DNA of 64,000 nucleotides from Chitinophaga dinghuensis (GTDB lineage Bacteria; Bacteroidota; Bacteroidia; Chitinophagales; Chitinophagaceae). Below are positions 18,105-26,262 of the stretch, piece by piece; position 1 is the stretch's first letter, and each line of letters begins with the position of its first letter. The notes beneath the pieces were generated by a model. That model was given only the letters and a program-made list of their open reading frames with translations, had not been told where the DNA came from and did no database searches. The stretch is from the NCBI RefSeq assembly GCF_003259435.1, contig NZ_QLMA01000003.1:558001-622000 (forward strand). The letters are read 5' to 3'. The position numbers were made by a program, and so were the translations under genes.

Positions 18105-19871
18105 TTAAGCATCCTGAATAAATGAAATGCATACTGGCAGTAGTTGAAAGGATTTTTCCTGTAATTGCTGCAGTATGCATTCCTTGTAGTGTGTGAGTAA
18201 GGATGGGGCATATGGTAATCCTCCGCTATTGAGAACTAATGATATTTGTAGTACGCGCCTGTAGCCTTCCTGGATACTAGCTGACAATCTATAGCCATTT
18301 TCAATATGACAGTCCAGCAGATGTTCTCCCATAATAGCAAAACAACATAACCGGATATCCGCAGGCGTGACTATTTTATTTCCGGAAAAGAATTGTTGCC
18401 TGAAATGATGGGTAATGCCAGTAGTGGTTAAGGGTTGTTTACCTCCAGCTGAAACAGTCATCGATTTGATACTACCTTTTATATAGGATTCATCCTCAGT
18501 TGTTTGGAATGCTGTTGATAGTGGGATGTTGTTTGCAAGTTCACCAGCAGTACAAAAGTACTTCAGAAAGATGAAATTCGCATCTGGTAGAGGTTTTATG
18601 GAGAGAATGGGCCACTTGAATTTTTCCTCCTGGTGGATGTGTTGATGCATGTCGGAGATAAGCTGCTGCAAGTCTTGTAGTTGTTGCAATAGGATGCCAT
18701 TTTGTGTTGGTTGCAGTAAACGGTATTCCTCTTGAAGTCGGTGTATGATAAATTGTAGCTGTTGCTGTAAGTCATGTTCCTCCCATCTTTTGCGAACAGG
18801 ATAATCGCAGGTGAATTCTCCAGGTAATAAGTCCGATATTGTTTTGATCTTTTCTTGTTGATAGCTACGTTGAAGTTGATCGGTACAGGAATGAAGGTGA
18901 TAGAAATATTGTTTTCCTGAAAGTACATGGACTTGAAACTCATGTGTAGCCGTAAGTGACAAGGACATTTCCAGTAGGTTTACTGCTGGAAAGCAATTTA
19001 CCTGACAGATGATATCAGGAAGAACTTCCGTAGGGAACCCTGGTAGCTCTATTCTTAACCAGATACCTTCTTCTAAAGTCTTTAATTCATTTTGTTGTTG
19101 ATACTGCCGCAAAGGTTCAGGAATATGTTTTTTTATCTCCTGAATGTCATAATGATCCAGAATAGTCAGGAATTGTTGTCTATATTTTTGTTGCCAGAAA
19201 GTCCAGTTGGTAGCTGAATGGCTGGCGTTTAGCTCATTAGGAAAACCACTAATGATCCGGATAGGCTGATCATTGACATACAGCTTTGCGATGGGTAGTA
19301 CCTGTTGTAATAATGTTTCGAGGTTCGTATTGCGAACCTGAAAGAACAGGGAAACATGGTGTAGATCTGCTATGGCGCCTGATGGGTATTCCAATCGGGC
19401 ATAAATTTGTGACGGTGTATTGTACCAGATAGTATCATTTACTAATACGCTTATTTGCATAAGCTCGTTTATTTGCAATACAGTGTCAGGACTGACGACA
19501 TGCGTAATATGACCAGGTGTCAGCTTATAATTGCCGGCAGGAATAAAGGCAATCTTTTCAGCGATTTGAGGAAGCTGAGTAATAAATTCCTGTTGAGGTG
19601 TAATGATTATTTCTTCTTTTGGTAAGGCATGCAACAGCAGGTCCGCAGGTTGACTGCAAGCATGAATGGATGGAATTAGTATGCTGGCTAACCTTTCAAT
19701 CATAAGCGCTTGATGAGTGTAATGCTCACTTTGTAATTTCTCCAGCTCCTTTGCCAGCCCTTCCAGGAGCAACTTTACTACCGGATCAAGTAATGTATCC
19801 ATATCCTGTTCTGATAGGTTCCATGCGCGACATGCCAGCCGTAACAGACGTTCTTTTATAGTAGTTTTCAT
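18105..19871 (-). CDS. tssF: T6SS baseplate subunit TssF
   Basis: Baseplate wedge protein that forms a heterotrimer-like unit with TssG. The 588-residue protein begins with a helical segment in which LDPVVKLLLEGLAKELEKL and MIERLASILIP match the TssF N-terminal region. A long beta-rich middle part follows. The family is poorly conserved; the call rests on the N-terminal motif, the size, and the position directly after tssE (5-bp gap) in the order PKD protein-tssE-tssF. The Gln-rich coiled section (about 350-430) is typical of Chitinophagaceae variants. It is transcribed leftward, opposite to both sheath and tube operons. Confidence 0.8.
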   Translation of the reverse strand: MKTTIKERLLRLACRAWNLSEQDMDTLLDPVVKLLLEGLAKELEKLQSEHYTHQALMIERLASILIPSIHACSQPADLLLHALPKEEIIITPQQEFITQLPQIAEKIAFIPAGNYKLTPGHITHVVSPDTVLQINELMQISVLVNDTIWYNTPSQIYARLEYPSGAIADLHHVSLFFQVRNTNLETLLQQVLPIAKLYVNDQPIRIISGFPNELNASHSATNWTFWQQKYRQQFLTILDHYDIQEIKKHIPEPLRQYQQQNELKTLEEGIWLRIELPGFPTEVLPDIICQVNCFPAVNLLEMSLSLTATHEFQVHVLSGKQYFYHLHSCTDQLQRSYQQEKIKTISDLLPGEFTCDYPVRKRWEEHDLQQQLQFIIHRLQEEYRLLQPTQNGILLQQLQDLQQLISDMHQHIHQEEKFKWPILSIKPLPDANFIFLKYFCTAGELANNIPLSTAFQTTEDESYIKGSIKSMTVSAGGKQPLTTTGITHHFRQQFFSGNKIVTPADIRLCCFAIMGEHLLDCHIENGYRLSASIQEGYRRVLQISLVLNSGGLPYAPSLLTHYKECILQQLQEKSFQLLPVCISFIQDA

Positions 19872-19876
19872 TCAAT

Positions 19877-20302
19877 TTATAGTTTGAAAGTGACTGGATT
19901 TATCTTCAGTTTAAATTCAAATTCGAATGGCTGGACGGGTTTTATCGTATGTCCGCGTATGGTGAAATGTGCGAAAGATTGTTGGTGGCTATTATTTTTC
20001 AATGAACGTTCCAGGGTAACCTGGATATCCGTTTGGTGGAGACGTTTTTCATGTTTTGTAATACAGTTGAGTACAATGGCTTCCAGGTCTGTTTTTAGCA
20101 GATGCGCCGGACTTGACAGTTTTAACAGTTGTTCCTGGATGCTGCATCCATATTCGGGATTAGCTGGAAATTCTCCCTTAGTTGTTTGTACCAGTAATTG
20201 TATGTGTTGAATAACGGATGATTTGAGTTGAAGTGTCCGTTTGTGGTTACCGGTTATAAGGGCCTGGATGTCTAATGGCAGTTTAAGAAATGTTGGTTTC
20301 AT
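19877..20302 (-). CDS. tssE: T6SS baseplate subunit TssE (gp25-like)
   Basis: A 141-residue protein of the phage T4 gp25 (lysozyme-like wedge) family, which starts sheath polymerisation on the baseplate. The gp25 pattern is visible: SSVIQHIQLLVQTTKGEFPANPEYG near residues 28-52 (hydrophobic helix, then the G-x-x-P-x-x-P-x-x-G loop), then a helix with LLKTDLEAIVLNCITKHEKRL and two closing strands. It lies between the PKD-domain gene (9-bp gap) and tssF (5-bp gap). The gp25 fold also occurs in phages and extracellular contractile systems; the neighbours make it TssE. Confidence 0.85.
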   Translation of the reverse strand: MKPTFLKLPLDIQALITGNHKRTLQLKSSVIQHIQLLVQTTKGEFPANPEYGCSIQEQLLKLSSPAHLLKTDLEAIVLNCITKHEKRLHQTDIQVTLERSLKNNSHQQSFAHFTIRGHTIKPVQPFEFEFKLKINPVTFKL

Positions 20303-20311
20303 ATTGAATTT

Positions 20312-21301
20312 TTAAAATAGTCCGATAAATTTTTTCTTGTTGTACTGAATGTTAAGCGCTGTAATACAACCTGATTTGTCCCGGGTTATATTTACCTGGT
20401 CAATGGATAGCCGTTTTTTCCCTCTGATTTGTAGGCAGAACTGATTGAATGGCATCATTGTTTTTTCATTGATGATGACGGGTGTTTGAATATTATTACA
20501 GAGATATTCGGAGAAGTCGGTGAATTGTTTATTCCCATAAATTACCTGTTGCAGCATGAACCTGAATTCTTCTGCTGTGATGGATGGCACTGCAGGTTCC
20601 ACCTTCTTAATGGGTAGGTGGGGGATGGGAGGAGGAGCAGGTGCAGTAGGGGCGGGAGTACTGGTCAATATGGGAGGAGGGAATATGTGGATGCGCTTAA
20701 CCGCCATACGGGCAGTGTCCCGGTTGACGATAAGCGTAAGTATTTTTTCGCCTGGGGAACGAAAAGTATAGGTGACCGTTGGTGTGTTGTATATACTATC
20801 TTCCTTACCGGAGAGTTGCCATGCGAAGCTTACATCTGCTGGCTGATTGGAACCAAAGGTGGCAGCAGTACCCACTGTTACACTTCCAGGGCCAATAATA
20901 GCAGGGTATATTGCAGTTGTATCTTTTGTATTAATTATTGCCGGTTGTACAGTTACGCGCCGAAAGTAGTGACAGATGCCTGTAAATACGTGTATATCCT
21001 GGATTCCGGGCTGGCGAAATTTTTGTGAGATTCCTAAACCTTCAGCATATCGATGATTTGGAAGTATCCAGAAAATATGATGAGGCTTTTTAATGGTAGG
21101 AATGAATAAACTTAATGTATCGTTTGTCGTGTATACTTCATCGTTATAAATTCGATTACGTTTTATTTCGATTCCCTTTTGTATACATGATGCTGGTGAA
21201 TGTGCACGGATGCAACATAGGAAAATACCTAGTAAACCATTGGCATTAATCGTAAAAAATAGGACCCGTTCCCGAAGGAAGGGAAGGTTGAAATGTAACA
21301 T
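20312..21301 (-). CDS. PKD-domain envelope protein of the T6SS block
   Basis: A 329-residue protein heading the leftward tssE-tssF operon. An N-terminal hydrophobic stretch (VLFFTINANGLLGIFLCCI, about 13-31) is a signal anchor or an imperfect signal peptide. A beta-rich region comes next. A PKD-type Ig fold covers about 130-205 (IGPGSVTVGTAATFGSN, VSFAWQLSG, PTVTYTFRSPGEKILTLIV). A Pro/Ala-rich linker (TSTPAPTAPAPPPIPHLP) spans the periplasmic gap to a C-terminal domain of about 90 residues with no family I can name. The layout, membrane anchor, PKD module, Pro linker and terminal domain, fits an envelope-spanning secretion component. TssP, TssQ or TssR could not be recognised elsewhere, so this protein may take one of those roles; unproven. 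Confidence 0.7.
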   Translation of the reverse strand: MLHFNLPFLRERVLFFTINANGLLGIFLCCIRAHSPASCIQKGIEIKRNRIYNDEVYTTNDTLSLFIPTIKKPHHIFWILPNHRYAEGLGISQKFRQPGIQDIHVFTGICHYFRRVTVQPAIINTKDTTAIYPAIIGPGSVTVGTAATFGSNQPADVSFAWQLSGKEDSIYNTPTVTYTFRSPGEKILTLIVNRDTARMAVKRIHIFPPPILTSTPAPTAPAPPPIPHLPIKKVEPAVPSITAEEFRFMLQQVIYGNKQFTDFSEYLCNNIQTPVIINEKTMMPFNQFCLQIRGKKRLSIDQVNITRDKSGCITALNIQYNKKKFIGLF

Positions 21302-21527
21302 GGTTAATGATTTGGGTTAACTTCTGCTAAAGGGGAGGTAGGTTGCAGAAAAATTACATGTAATGATTACAAGTTTAATTATTATTTCAGGAATTAGAAA
21401 TTTTTTCTAAAAAATTATTTTGATTTTTTGTTTTGTATTGATGCGATTATTTATTTTTGCTTACCTCTGATTCACTTCTTTATCACATTTCCTTCAGGCA
21501 ATATTTTTTTCAGTTAACCCATTGATT
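21302..21527. promoter_or_regulatory. Divergent AT-rich promoter region of the two T6SS operons
   Basis: This 226-bp, very AT-rich gap separates the leftward PKD-tssE-tssF operon from the rightward tssG operon. For the rightward direction, TATTTTTG at 21452-21459 matches the Bacteroidota -7 element TAnnTTTG exactly, with TTTG at 21427-21430 as -33 (spacing 21 instead of 19). A 12-bp perfect palindrome, ATTACATGTAAT (21353-21364), lies on the leftward side and is followed by a further ATTAC; it could bind a dimeric regulator. No gene is present. Confidence 0.45.
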
Positions 21528-22346
21528 ATGCCTGATATTTTTTTTGATGATTTCATTAATGCAGAGCTTTTAATGCCACTATTTCTGCATCGCGAGTTAA
21601 CTGTCAATTACTCGGGTGGTTTTGTACGCGCGTATAGTACCGATATCCAGCGCATGGTGGTGAATAAAGCGATGGCACATGTAATATTGAACCGGAATGG
21701 TTTGTATCATCAACTTCCGGAAGGACTATTTCATATAGCAGATTGTCCATTGGATACAGTGGGAATAGAGGTGATGGCGAATGTCAGTCGTCAGTTGAAG
21801 AAAGAGGCAGCAGCGGCATGTCTACTTTTTCAGCCTATGGAGCAGTTATTATTTGAGCAGGGCTGTATGCTTACTGAAACATCCTTTGTGCCTGTATTGG
21901 TAGGGTTGTTGCGAGCTATCAGTGGAATGGAGGATACCCATTCTCTAATGAGATTAATTCCTTTTTTATCGGATATACGAAGTTGTAACAGTATCCCGAT
22001 GGCTGTTACCCTTATATCAAGGATAATAAAACAGCCCGTATCCTTTGTTTGCAAGTCTCTGAGTAATTGCGTAAATCCTGGAATGACCAAAGAAGGGATG
22101 GTGGCTGTATTGGGAATGGATTTAGTACTTGGGGATGTAATCGGGGAAGATGTACCGCAGCTTTTTTTAGAGATAGGGCCGGTAGAAGTATCTGTAGCCG
22201 CTGATTTCCTGCCCTGGAAGAATGAAGGGAAATTCCTTCGGTTACTCGCATGCCTGTTACTCCCAGCCGGGCTTGAGATTATCTGGCAACCGTTTGTTGA
22301 TCAGAAGGATTATATCTGTGCCATCGATGGATATATGTATTGTTAA
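21528..22346 (+). CDS. tssG: Probable T6SS baseplate subunit TssG
   Basis: A 272-residue soluble protein, first gene of the rightward tssG-tssN-tssK-tssO-tssD block. It has no signal peptide or membrane segment. The family is highly divergent; support comes from size, from a helical N-terminal half followed by a gp53/TssG-like beta part around VVNPGMTKEGMVAVLGMDLVLGDVIG (near 185-205), and from being the baseplate gene otherwise missing beside TssE, TssF and TssK. The ATG at 21528 is preferred to the upstream TTG at 21522. It should bind TssF in the wedge. A T6SS-associated protein of other role is possible. Confidence 0.6.
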   Translation: MPDIFFDDFINAELLMPLFLHRELTVNYSGGFVRAYSTDIQRMVVNKAMAHVILNRNGLYHQLPEGLFHIADCPLDTVGIEVMANVSRQLKKEAAAACLLFQPMEQLLFEQGCMLTETSFVPVLVGLLRAISGMEDTHSLMRLIPFLSDIRSCNSIPMAVTLISRIIKQPVSFVCKSLSNCVNPGMTKEGMVAVLGMDLVLGDVIGEDVPQLFLEIGPVEVSVAADFLPWKNEGKFLRLLACLLLPAGLEIIWQPFVDQKDYICAIDGYMYC

Positions 22347-22364
22347 CCCAGAATCATATGTGAA

Positions 22365-23198
22365 ATGACTTATTTACTTATTGCCGTTGCAGTATTGATA
22401 TTGGTGGGCGTTTGGTTGATAAGAAGCGCATTGAATATCAGGAATGTAACATCTCTGGTTATTGCGATGATATTTCTACTGTCATTATTATCAGGTGGTT
22501 TTCTATTCTCCCGGTGTATTAACCGTATTTCCTGGAATGGCGTATTTATGCTTGGAGCGGCTGCCTCCTTTGCCGGTGGTATAGTGGCGGTGGTCTGTGG
22601 TCAGTATGGGAAATGGTCTCCAAAGATGAAGGCCCTTCATGGTATATTTATCATTATACTTGGTATAACCCTCCTTCTTCTGGCGCATTGTTTACAGCTA
22701 TATGACCAGCTTCCTCCTTATACTATTGGTGTTGGACTACTTGACTTCCTGATCCCTGTTTGTTTTTGGGAACTGTGGGAAGTGGTATTGGTAATTCCCC
22801 CTGCATTATATGAGGATTGGTATTATCCGACTGAAAAGGAGTACGAGGAGATCGCCGAAAATGATATGAAAGATCTCCTGGTAATTGCATTGAAGCTCAA
22901 AAAAAACACGGGTGGCGGACTTACTGGATTTCGGGCCAGAGCGCCGCGTCATGTAACATGGGGGTTATTCTTTTACCATTTTATCAATGATTATAATGCC
23001 CGGCATCCGGAACAACCGATAGATCTTTCTGCAGAAGATCCGAAAGGTTGCAGATGGAGATGTTATCGTATACGCAGTTACTGGTGGCCAAGAGTAATAG
23101 ATCCTAATTTACCGGTTTACAGTAATGGTATTAAAGAAAACAGCATCATTCTTTGTGAAAGGATTCATTCTATAAATATTGAAACATGCAAACAATAA
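22365..23198 (+). CDS. tssN: T6SSiii inner-membrane protein TssN
   Basis: A component specific to Bacteroidota T6SS that links the baseplate to the inner membrane. The 277-residue protein has five hydrophobic segments in the first 150 residues (near 2-20, 30-50, 58-78, 88-108 and 120-142). A cytoplasmic C-terminal domain follows with WEVVLVIPPALYEDWYYPTE, a TGGGLTGFRARAP stretch and a Trp/Arg-rich CRWRCYRIRSYWWPR motif. This plan of five helices plus a cytoplasmic tail fits TssN. Its end overlaps the next gene, tssK, by 13 bp, so translation is probably coupled. TssN proteins are one of the markers separating subtype iii from proteobacterial T6SS. Confidence 0.78.
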   Translation: MTYLLIAVAVLILVGVWLIRSALNIRNVTSLVIAMIFLLSLLSGGFLFSRCINRISWNGVFMLGAAASFAGGIVAVVCGQYGKWSPKMKALHGIFIIILGITLLLLAHCLQLYDQLPPYTIGVGLLDFLIPVCFWELWEVVLVIPPALYEDWYYPTEKEYEEIAENDMKDLLVIALKLKKNTGGGLTGFRARAPRHVTWGLFFYHFINDYNARHPEQPIDLSAEDPKGCRWRCYRIRSYWWPRVIDPNLPVYSNGIKENSIILCERIHSINIETCKQ

Positions 23199-24349
23199 TA
23201 AATCATCCAATGGTAAACTGGGTGGACGGAATGAAAGTGCGGCAGGAAGATTTTACTACCATGGAAAATGCCCTGTTAGAACGTGTTCAGCGAACAGCTG
23301 CGTCTATTTTGAATGAGCACAATTATGGGTTGTTGGGAATGCGTTCGTTGCCAGAGAAGAATCTACACTTACAATTTAAAACAGACCCTCATTGTTGTGT
23401 ATTGCAATTATATACCTGTCAGGCAATTACAGCAGCGGGAATGTTAATACAATTCCCACTCGTAACTACTGAAGGAAGGGTTATTTCGGATAGCCTTGTT
23501 TTTCATTGGCAGACGCCAAAACAGGATGGTGTTTGGTATGTAATCATCCATACAGATTATTATCAGCGGATTCCGGCAGGAGATCCGGTACCAGACGTGC
23601 TTCCATGCAGAACAAAATATACTATGGACCGACTCTTGCTTTCAATGGTAGCGACGCAGGATATTCCTGTAGAAGGACTGTTGCCCGGTCAACTTACAAT
23701 TGGCCGGGTGGTAGTAAAGAACCATATGGCGGAAGTGGATCAAGGTTATATTCCTCCATGTATCAGCATCGGCGCTCATCCTCTGCTAATGGTAATAGGA
23801 GAGGAAGTCATGGTATTATTAAGGCAAGTACGTTGTAGTTGTCAGGAAATAATCGAGAAAATATATTCCAGGAATCAGCAACAGGAAATGGCTGCTATCA
23901 TTTTGTACCTGGCTGAACATGTGGGGCAGGTGCTGAGTTGGTCGCTTCCATTTTATCAGGATAAGGTGGGGCAGGACTCGCCATTTCATCTTTTTACGCT
24001 TGCTAAAACTACTGGCGGCGTATGGTTGTCGGCATTGGAACAAAGGGCATCAGGCAGCAGAGAGGAGATACTGCAATACTTTGCAGAATGGTCAGGAGTG
24101 CCAGCAGGAGAAATTGAAACGAAATGTTATGACCTGGTGGTGGCAACCTATCATCATGTGGATATGCAGACGGCATTCCATAGTGCTTTGAGTTTTCTGA
24201 GAATCATGCAAAGAGTATTCGCTGCCATAGGGAAGCTGGAATACATTGGTAAGAAACCGGACGGTAACATTTTTGTAAAAGAAGAAGGTCTTGGTCAACC
24301 GCCAATTGCTACAGGCACACGTAAATCCAAATGGTCCTTTTCGGAATAA
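23186..24349 (+). CDS. tssK: T6SS baseplate protein TssK
   Basis: Connects baseplate wedges to the membrane complex. The 387-residue protein begins with VNWVDGMKVRQEDFTTMENALLERV (about residues 10-34), the conserved TssK start in which W-x-x-G-M-x-V and a helix of the shell domain are recognisable. Next comes a beta-sandwich region (about 60-200) with YTCQAITAAGMLIQFPL and a helical bundle to about 360. Subtype iii TssK contacts TssN, whose gene overlaps its start. tssO begins 11 bp after the stop. Length is shorter than the about 445 residues of proteobacterial TssK, as expected for this subtype. Confidence 0.82.
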   Translation: MQTIINHPMVNWVDGMKVRQEDFTTMENALLERVQRTAASILNEHNYGLLGMRSLPEKNLHLQFKTDPHCCVLQLYTCQAITAAGMLIQFPLVTTEGRVISDSLVFHWQTPKQDGVWYVIIHTDYYQRIPAGDPVPDVLPCRTKYTMDRLLLSMVATQDIPVEGLLPGQLTIGRVVVKNHMAEVDQGYIPPCISIGAHPLLMVIGEEVMVLLRQVRCSCQEIIEKIYSRNQQQEMAAIILYLAEHVGQVLSWSLPFYQDKVGQDSPFHLFTLAKTTGGVWLSALEQRASGSREEILQYFAEWSGVPAGEIETKCYDLVVATYHHVDMQTAFHSALSFLRIMQRVFAAIGKLEYIGKKPDGNIFVKEEGLGQPPIATGTRKSKWSFSE

Positions 24350-24360
24350 AATTTTCAATT

Positions 24361-24888
24361 ATGGAGCCTTTAAATAGCCAAATAAGAAGAAAGGGATTCT
24401 TGTTATTTCTGTTGTTTTATCTGCTAACAACAGGACTACTGATATTGGGTGTGTTCCTGTATTATCAAGTCCCGGTGGCAGAGAATAACATGTTACGCAG
24501 CGAGTTGATATACCATGGGGAAAGATGGGCGCGACAACAACAGTTCAGTGACGGTTTAGGAAAAGTAAAACAGGAACTGTCAACCGTCAATGATCCCGGA
24601 CAGAACAGCAGCTATGTGGATCAGCTGATCGCTACTACGTTGGCGGGTATGCGTAACCATATTAGTCCCAAAGAATCGGGATTTAATTTCTATGACGATA
24701 TCCTGCAGTGTTGTTTGTCACTCCAACAAAGCAAGCAACAATTAAGAGAATGCAGAGATGCGCAGCAAACGATCATGGCGTTGAGAATGGAAGTCTCACA
24801 ATTACAGCAGCAACTGGATGGGAAGTCCAGAGAGCTGGAGAACTGTCGTTTGTTAATGATGGCTAACCATACACAAACATCCCCTTGA
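24361..24888 (+). CDS. tssO: T6SSiii inner-membrane protein TssO
   Basis: A 175-residue bitopic membrane protein of the Bacteroidota T6SS envelope complex. After a short basic cytoplasmic start (NSQIRRKG) a single membrane helix (FLLFLLFYLLTTGLLILGVFL, about 12-32) leads to a periplasmic region rich in heptads: QQSKQQLRECRDAQQTIM and LRMEVSQLQQQLDGKSRE form a coiled coil near the end. Small size, one helix, coiled coil and position between tssK and tssD agree with TssO. The ATG at 24361 is chosen over an earlier in-frame start at 24331 that overlaps tssK. Confidence 0.75.
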   Translation: MEPLNSQIRRKGFLLFLLFYLLTTGLLILGVFLYYQVPVAENNMLRSELIYHGERWARQQQFSDGLGKVKQELSTVNDPGQNSSYVDQLIATTLAGMRNHISPKESGFNFYDDILQCCLSLQQSKQQLRECRDAQQTIMALRMEVSQLQQQLDGKSRELENCRLLMMANHTQTSP

Positions 24889-24920
24889 TGATTATTTGTT
24901 AACCTTTTAAATCTGAAAGT

Positions 24921-25307
24921 ATGTCATTTAAATCAATTCTTACCGTGAATGGTGAGCAGTACAACGTGCAGCATGTAAGTTATGAGCTGCACCAGGAAAC
25001 GGATGCAACGGGCAGACCTTCTGCCATTACAAGAGGAGGACGTATTGAATTGACAGTGGAATCCACCGGAAAAACAGATTTGTTTGAATGGATGGTCAAT
25101 AATTTTGAAAGGAAAGATGGTACTATTACTTTTTATAAGAGAGATACAGATGCCAAGTTAAAATCCCTGGAATTTAAAGAAGGGTATCTGGTGAAGTTTG
25201 AGGAAGTATTTGATTATGTGGACAAGCATCCAATGAAGATTACGTTTACTATTTCTGCGAGAGAAATGAGTATGGGGAATGCCAGCCATATTAATGAATG
25301 GGTTTAA
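24921..25307 (+). CDS. tssD: T6SS tube protein TssD (Hcp)
   Basis: Forms the hexameric rings stacked into the secreted inner tube. The 128-residue protein starts with SFKSILTVNGEQYNVQHVSYE and continues with a beta-barrel core ending in PMKITFTISAREMSMGNASH, which is the pattern of subtype iii TssD. No C-terminal toxin extension is present, so this is a structural Hcp. It is the last gene of the rightward block and the only tube gene in the window. A VgrG tip, a PAAR protein and toxin/immunity genes, which often follow, are absent. Confidence 0.88.
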   Translation: MSFKSILTVNGEQYNVQHVSYELHQETDATGRPSAITRGGRIELTVESTGKTDLFEWMVNNFERKDGTITFYKRDTDAKLKSLEFKEGYLVKFEEVFDYVDKHPMKITFTISAREMSMGNASHINEWV

Positions 25308-25427
25308 TACAGTAGGTCGCGGAAATCCTTGCTGGGAGGTAGTTGTATTAAGCACTGCATTGGGATCGGAGAGAATGCGAGGGAAATACTTTTGTGGAGG
25401 AAGACTTGAATCCAGCTGGGGCCAGTA

Positions 25428-25462
25428 ACCATTTACGCTGCTGTTATTGCAGCGTAAATGGT
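25428..25462. terminator. Hairpin between tssD and the metallo-hydrolase gene
   Basis: A perfect 14-bp inverted repeat (ACCATTTACGCTGC / GCAGCGTAAATGGT, 7-nt loop) lies between convergent genes. Neither side has a T-tract, so it may be a Rho-independent terminator of weak type or a 3'-end stabiliser. Confidence 0.55.
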
Positions 25463-25498
25463 AAATGTGATGATAATGGAAGAAAGGGGAGAAGTGAA

Positions 25499-26257
25499 TT
25501 AATTCAGCATAATCCAGTCTCCCGGATCTGGAATATTACATTCCTTGGAAGCAACAGCCACGGCAACGGCCAGGTCTTCCCTGGTGAGGGTGCAGTGATT
25601 GATTGATTCCATATGTACTGCGATAACATTTGTATTTGCAGGATGATTAATGACCTGTAATACATCTTCCGCAGTCATGGTAATAGGATCTCCCTGGAGG
25701 AATCTTGCGGCGCCTGCATTTACTACAGTATGTTCCGGTTTGAAGCGGTCCAGGGTTTCTTTTACCTCATTGCACCAGATAGTATCTCCAGCAATGTATA
25801 ATCGTTGGTCGCCATCGGTGATTACGAAGCCGGAAACAGGAGCCATCAGTTTACCGATTTCGCCGGTACCATGTTGGCCACCGGTGCGATGAATGGTAAA
25901 TTGATTCCAGGTAATACTGTCATTAACGGGGATAACGTTGATGAATCCTGCATCAGTAATTTTCTGCACATCTTCCGGTTGGCAGATAATCGTGGTCGTT
26001 TTTGGGAGCATCTCCTGTGCGGTCACATCCCAATGATCTCTGTGGGTATGAGTCAGTAATACTGCGTCGATATCCTGTACCATGGTTTGTACTGCAATGT
26101 CACTAAGCGTAAGATCCACCGTGGGATTGCGGATAGCGTTGGCAGTGTTGGGGACAGGATCCATACTTCCTTTAGTGCCCAACATGGGATCTACCAGGAT
26201 TTTCTTGTTGTTCCATTCCAATAGGAATGTGGCATTTCTTAAAAACAGTAGTTGCAT
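25499..26257 (-). CDS. MBL-fold metal-dependent hydrolase (UlaG-like)
   Basis: A 252-residue cytoplasmic metallo-beta-lactamase-fold protein. The metal motif THTHRDHWD (His70, His72, Asp74, His75) is intact, preceded by the family's N-terminal TFLLEWNNKKILVDPML. A later metal Asp lies in YIAGDTIWC and a His in VIAVHMESINHC. The pattern is that of UlaG-like lactonases and phosphoesterases rather than antibiotic-degrading enzymes. It is the last gene of an operon, 5 bp behind coaA and preceded by the aldehyde dehydrogenase. The substrate is not evident. Confidence 0.82.
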   Translation of the reverse strand: MQLLFLRNATFLLEWNNKKILVDPMLGTKGSMDPVPNTANAIRNPTVDLTLSDIAVQTMVQDIDAVLLTHTHRDHWDVTAQEMLPKTTTIICQPEDVQKITDAGFINVIPVNDSITWNQFTIHRTGGQHGTGEIGKLMAPVSGFVITDGDQRLYIAGDTIWCNEVKETLDRFKPEHTVVNAGAARFLQGDPITMTAEDVLQVINHPANTNVIAVHMESINHCTLTREDLAVAVAVASKECNIPDPGDWIMLN

Positions 26258-26262
26258 GTCGA

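Noticed and set aside
15152..25307. Interpretation as a phage tail, extracellular contractile injection system or prophage
   Set aside because: gp25-, sheath- and tube-like genes occur in those too, but TssK-, TssN- and TssO-like membrane and baseplate genes are specific to T6SS, and no capsid, terminase, tape measure, LysM or AAA ATPase gene is present.
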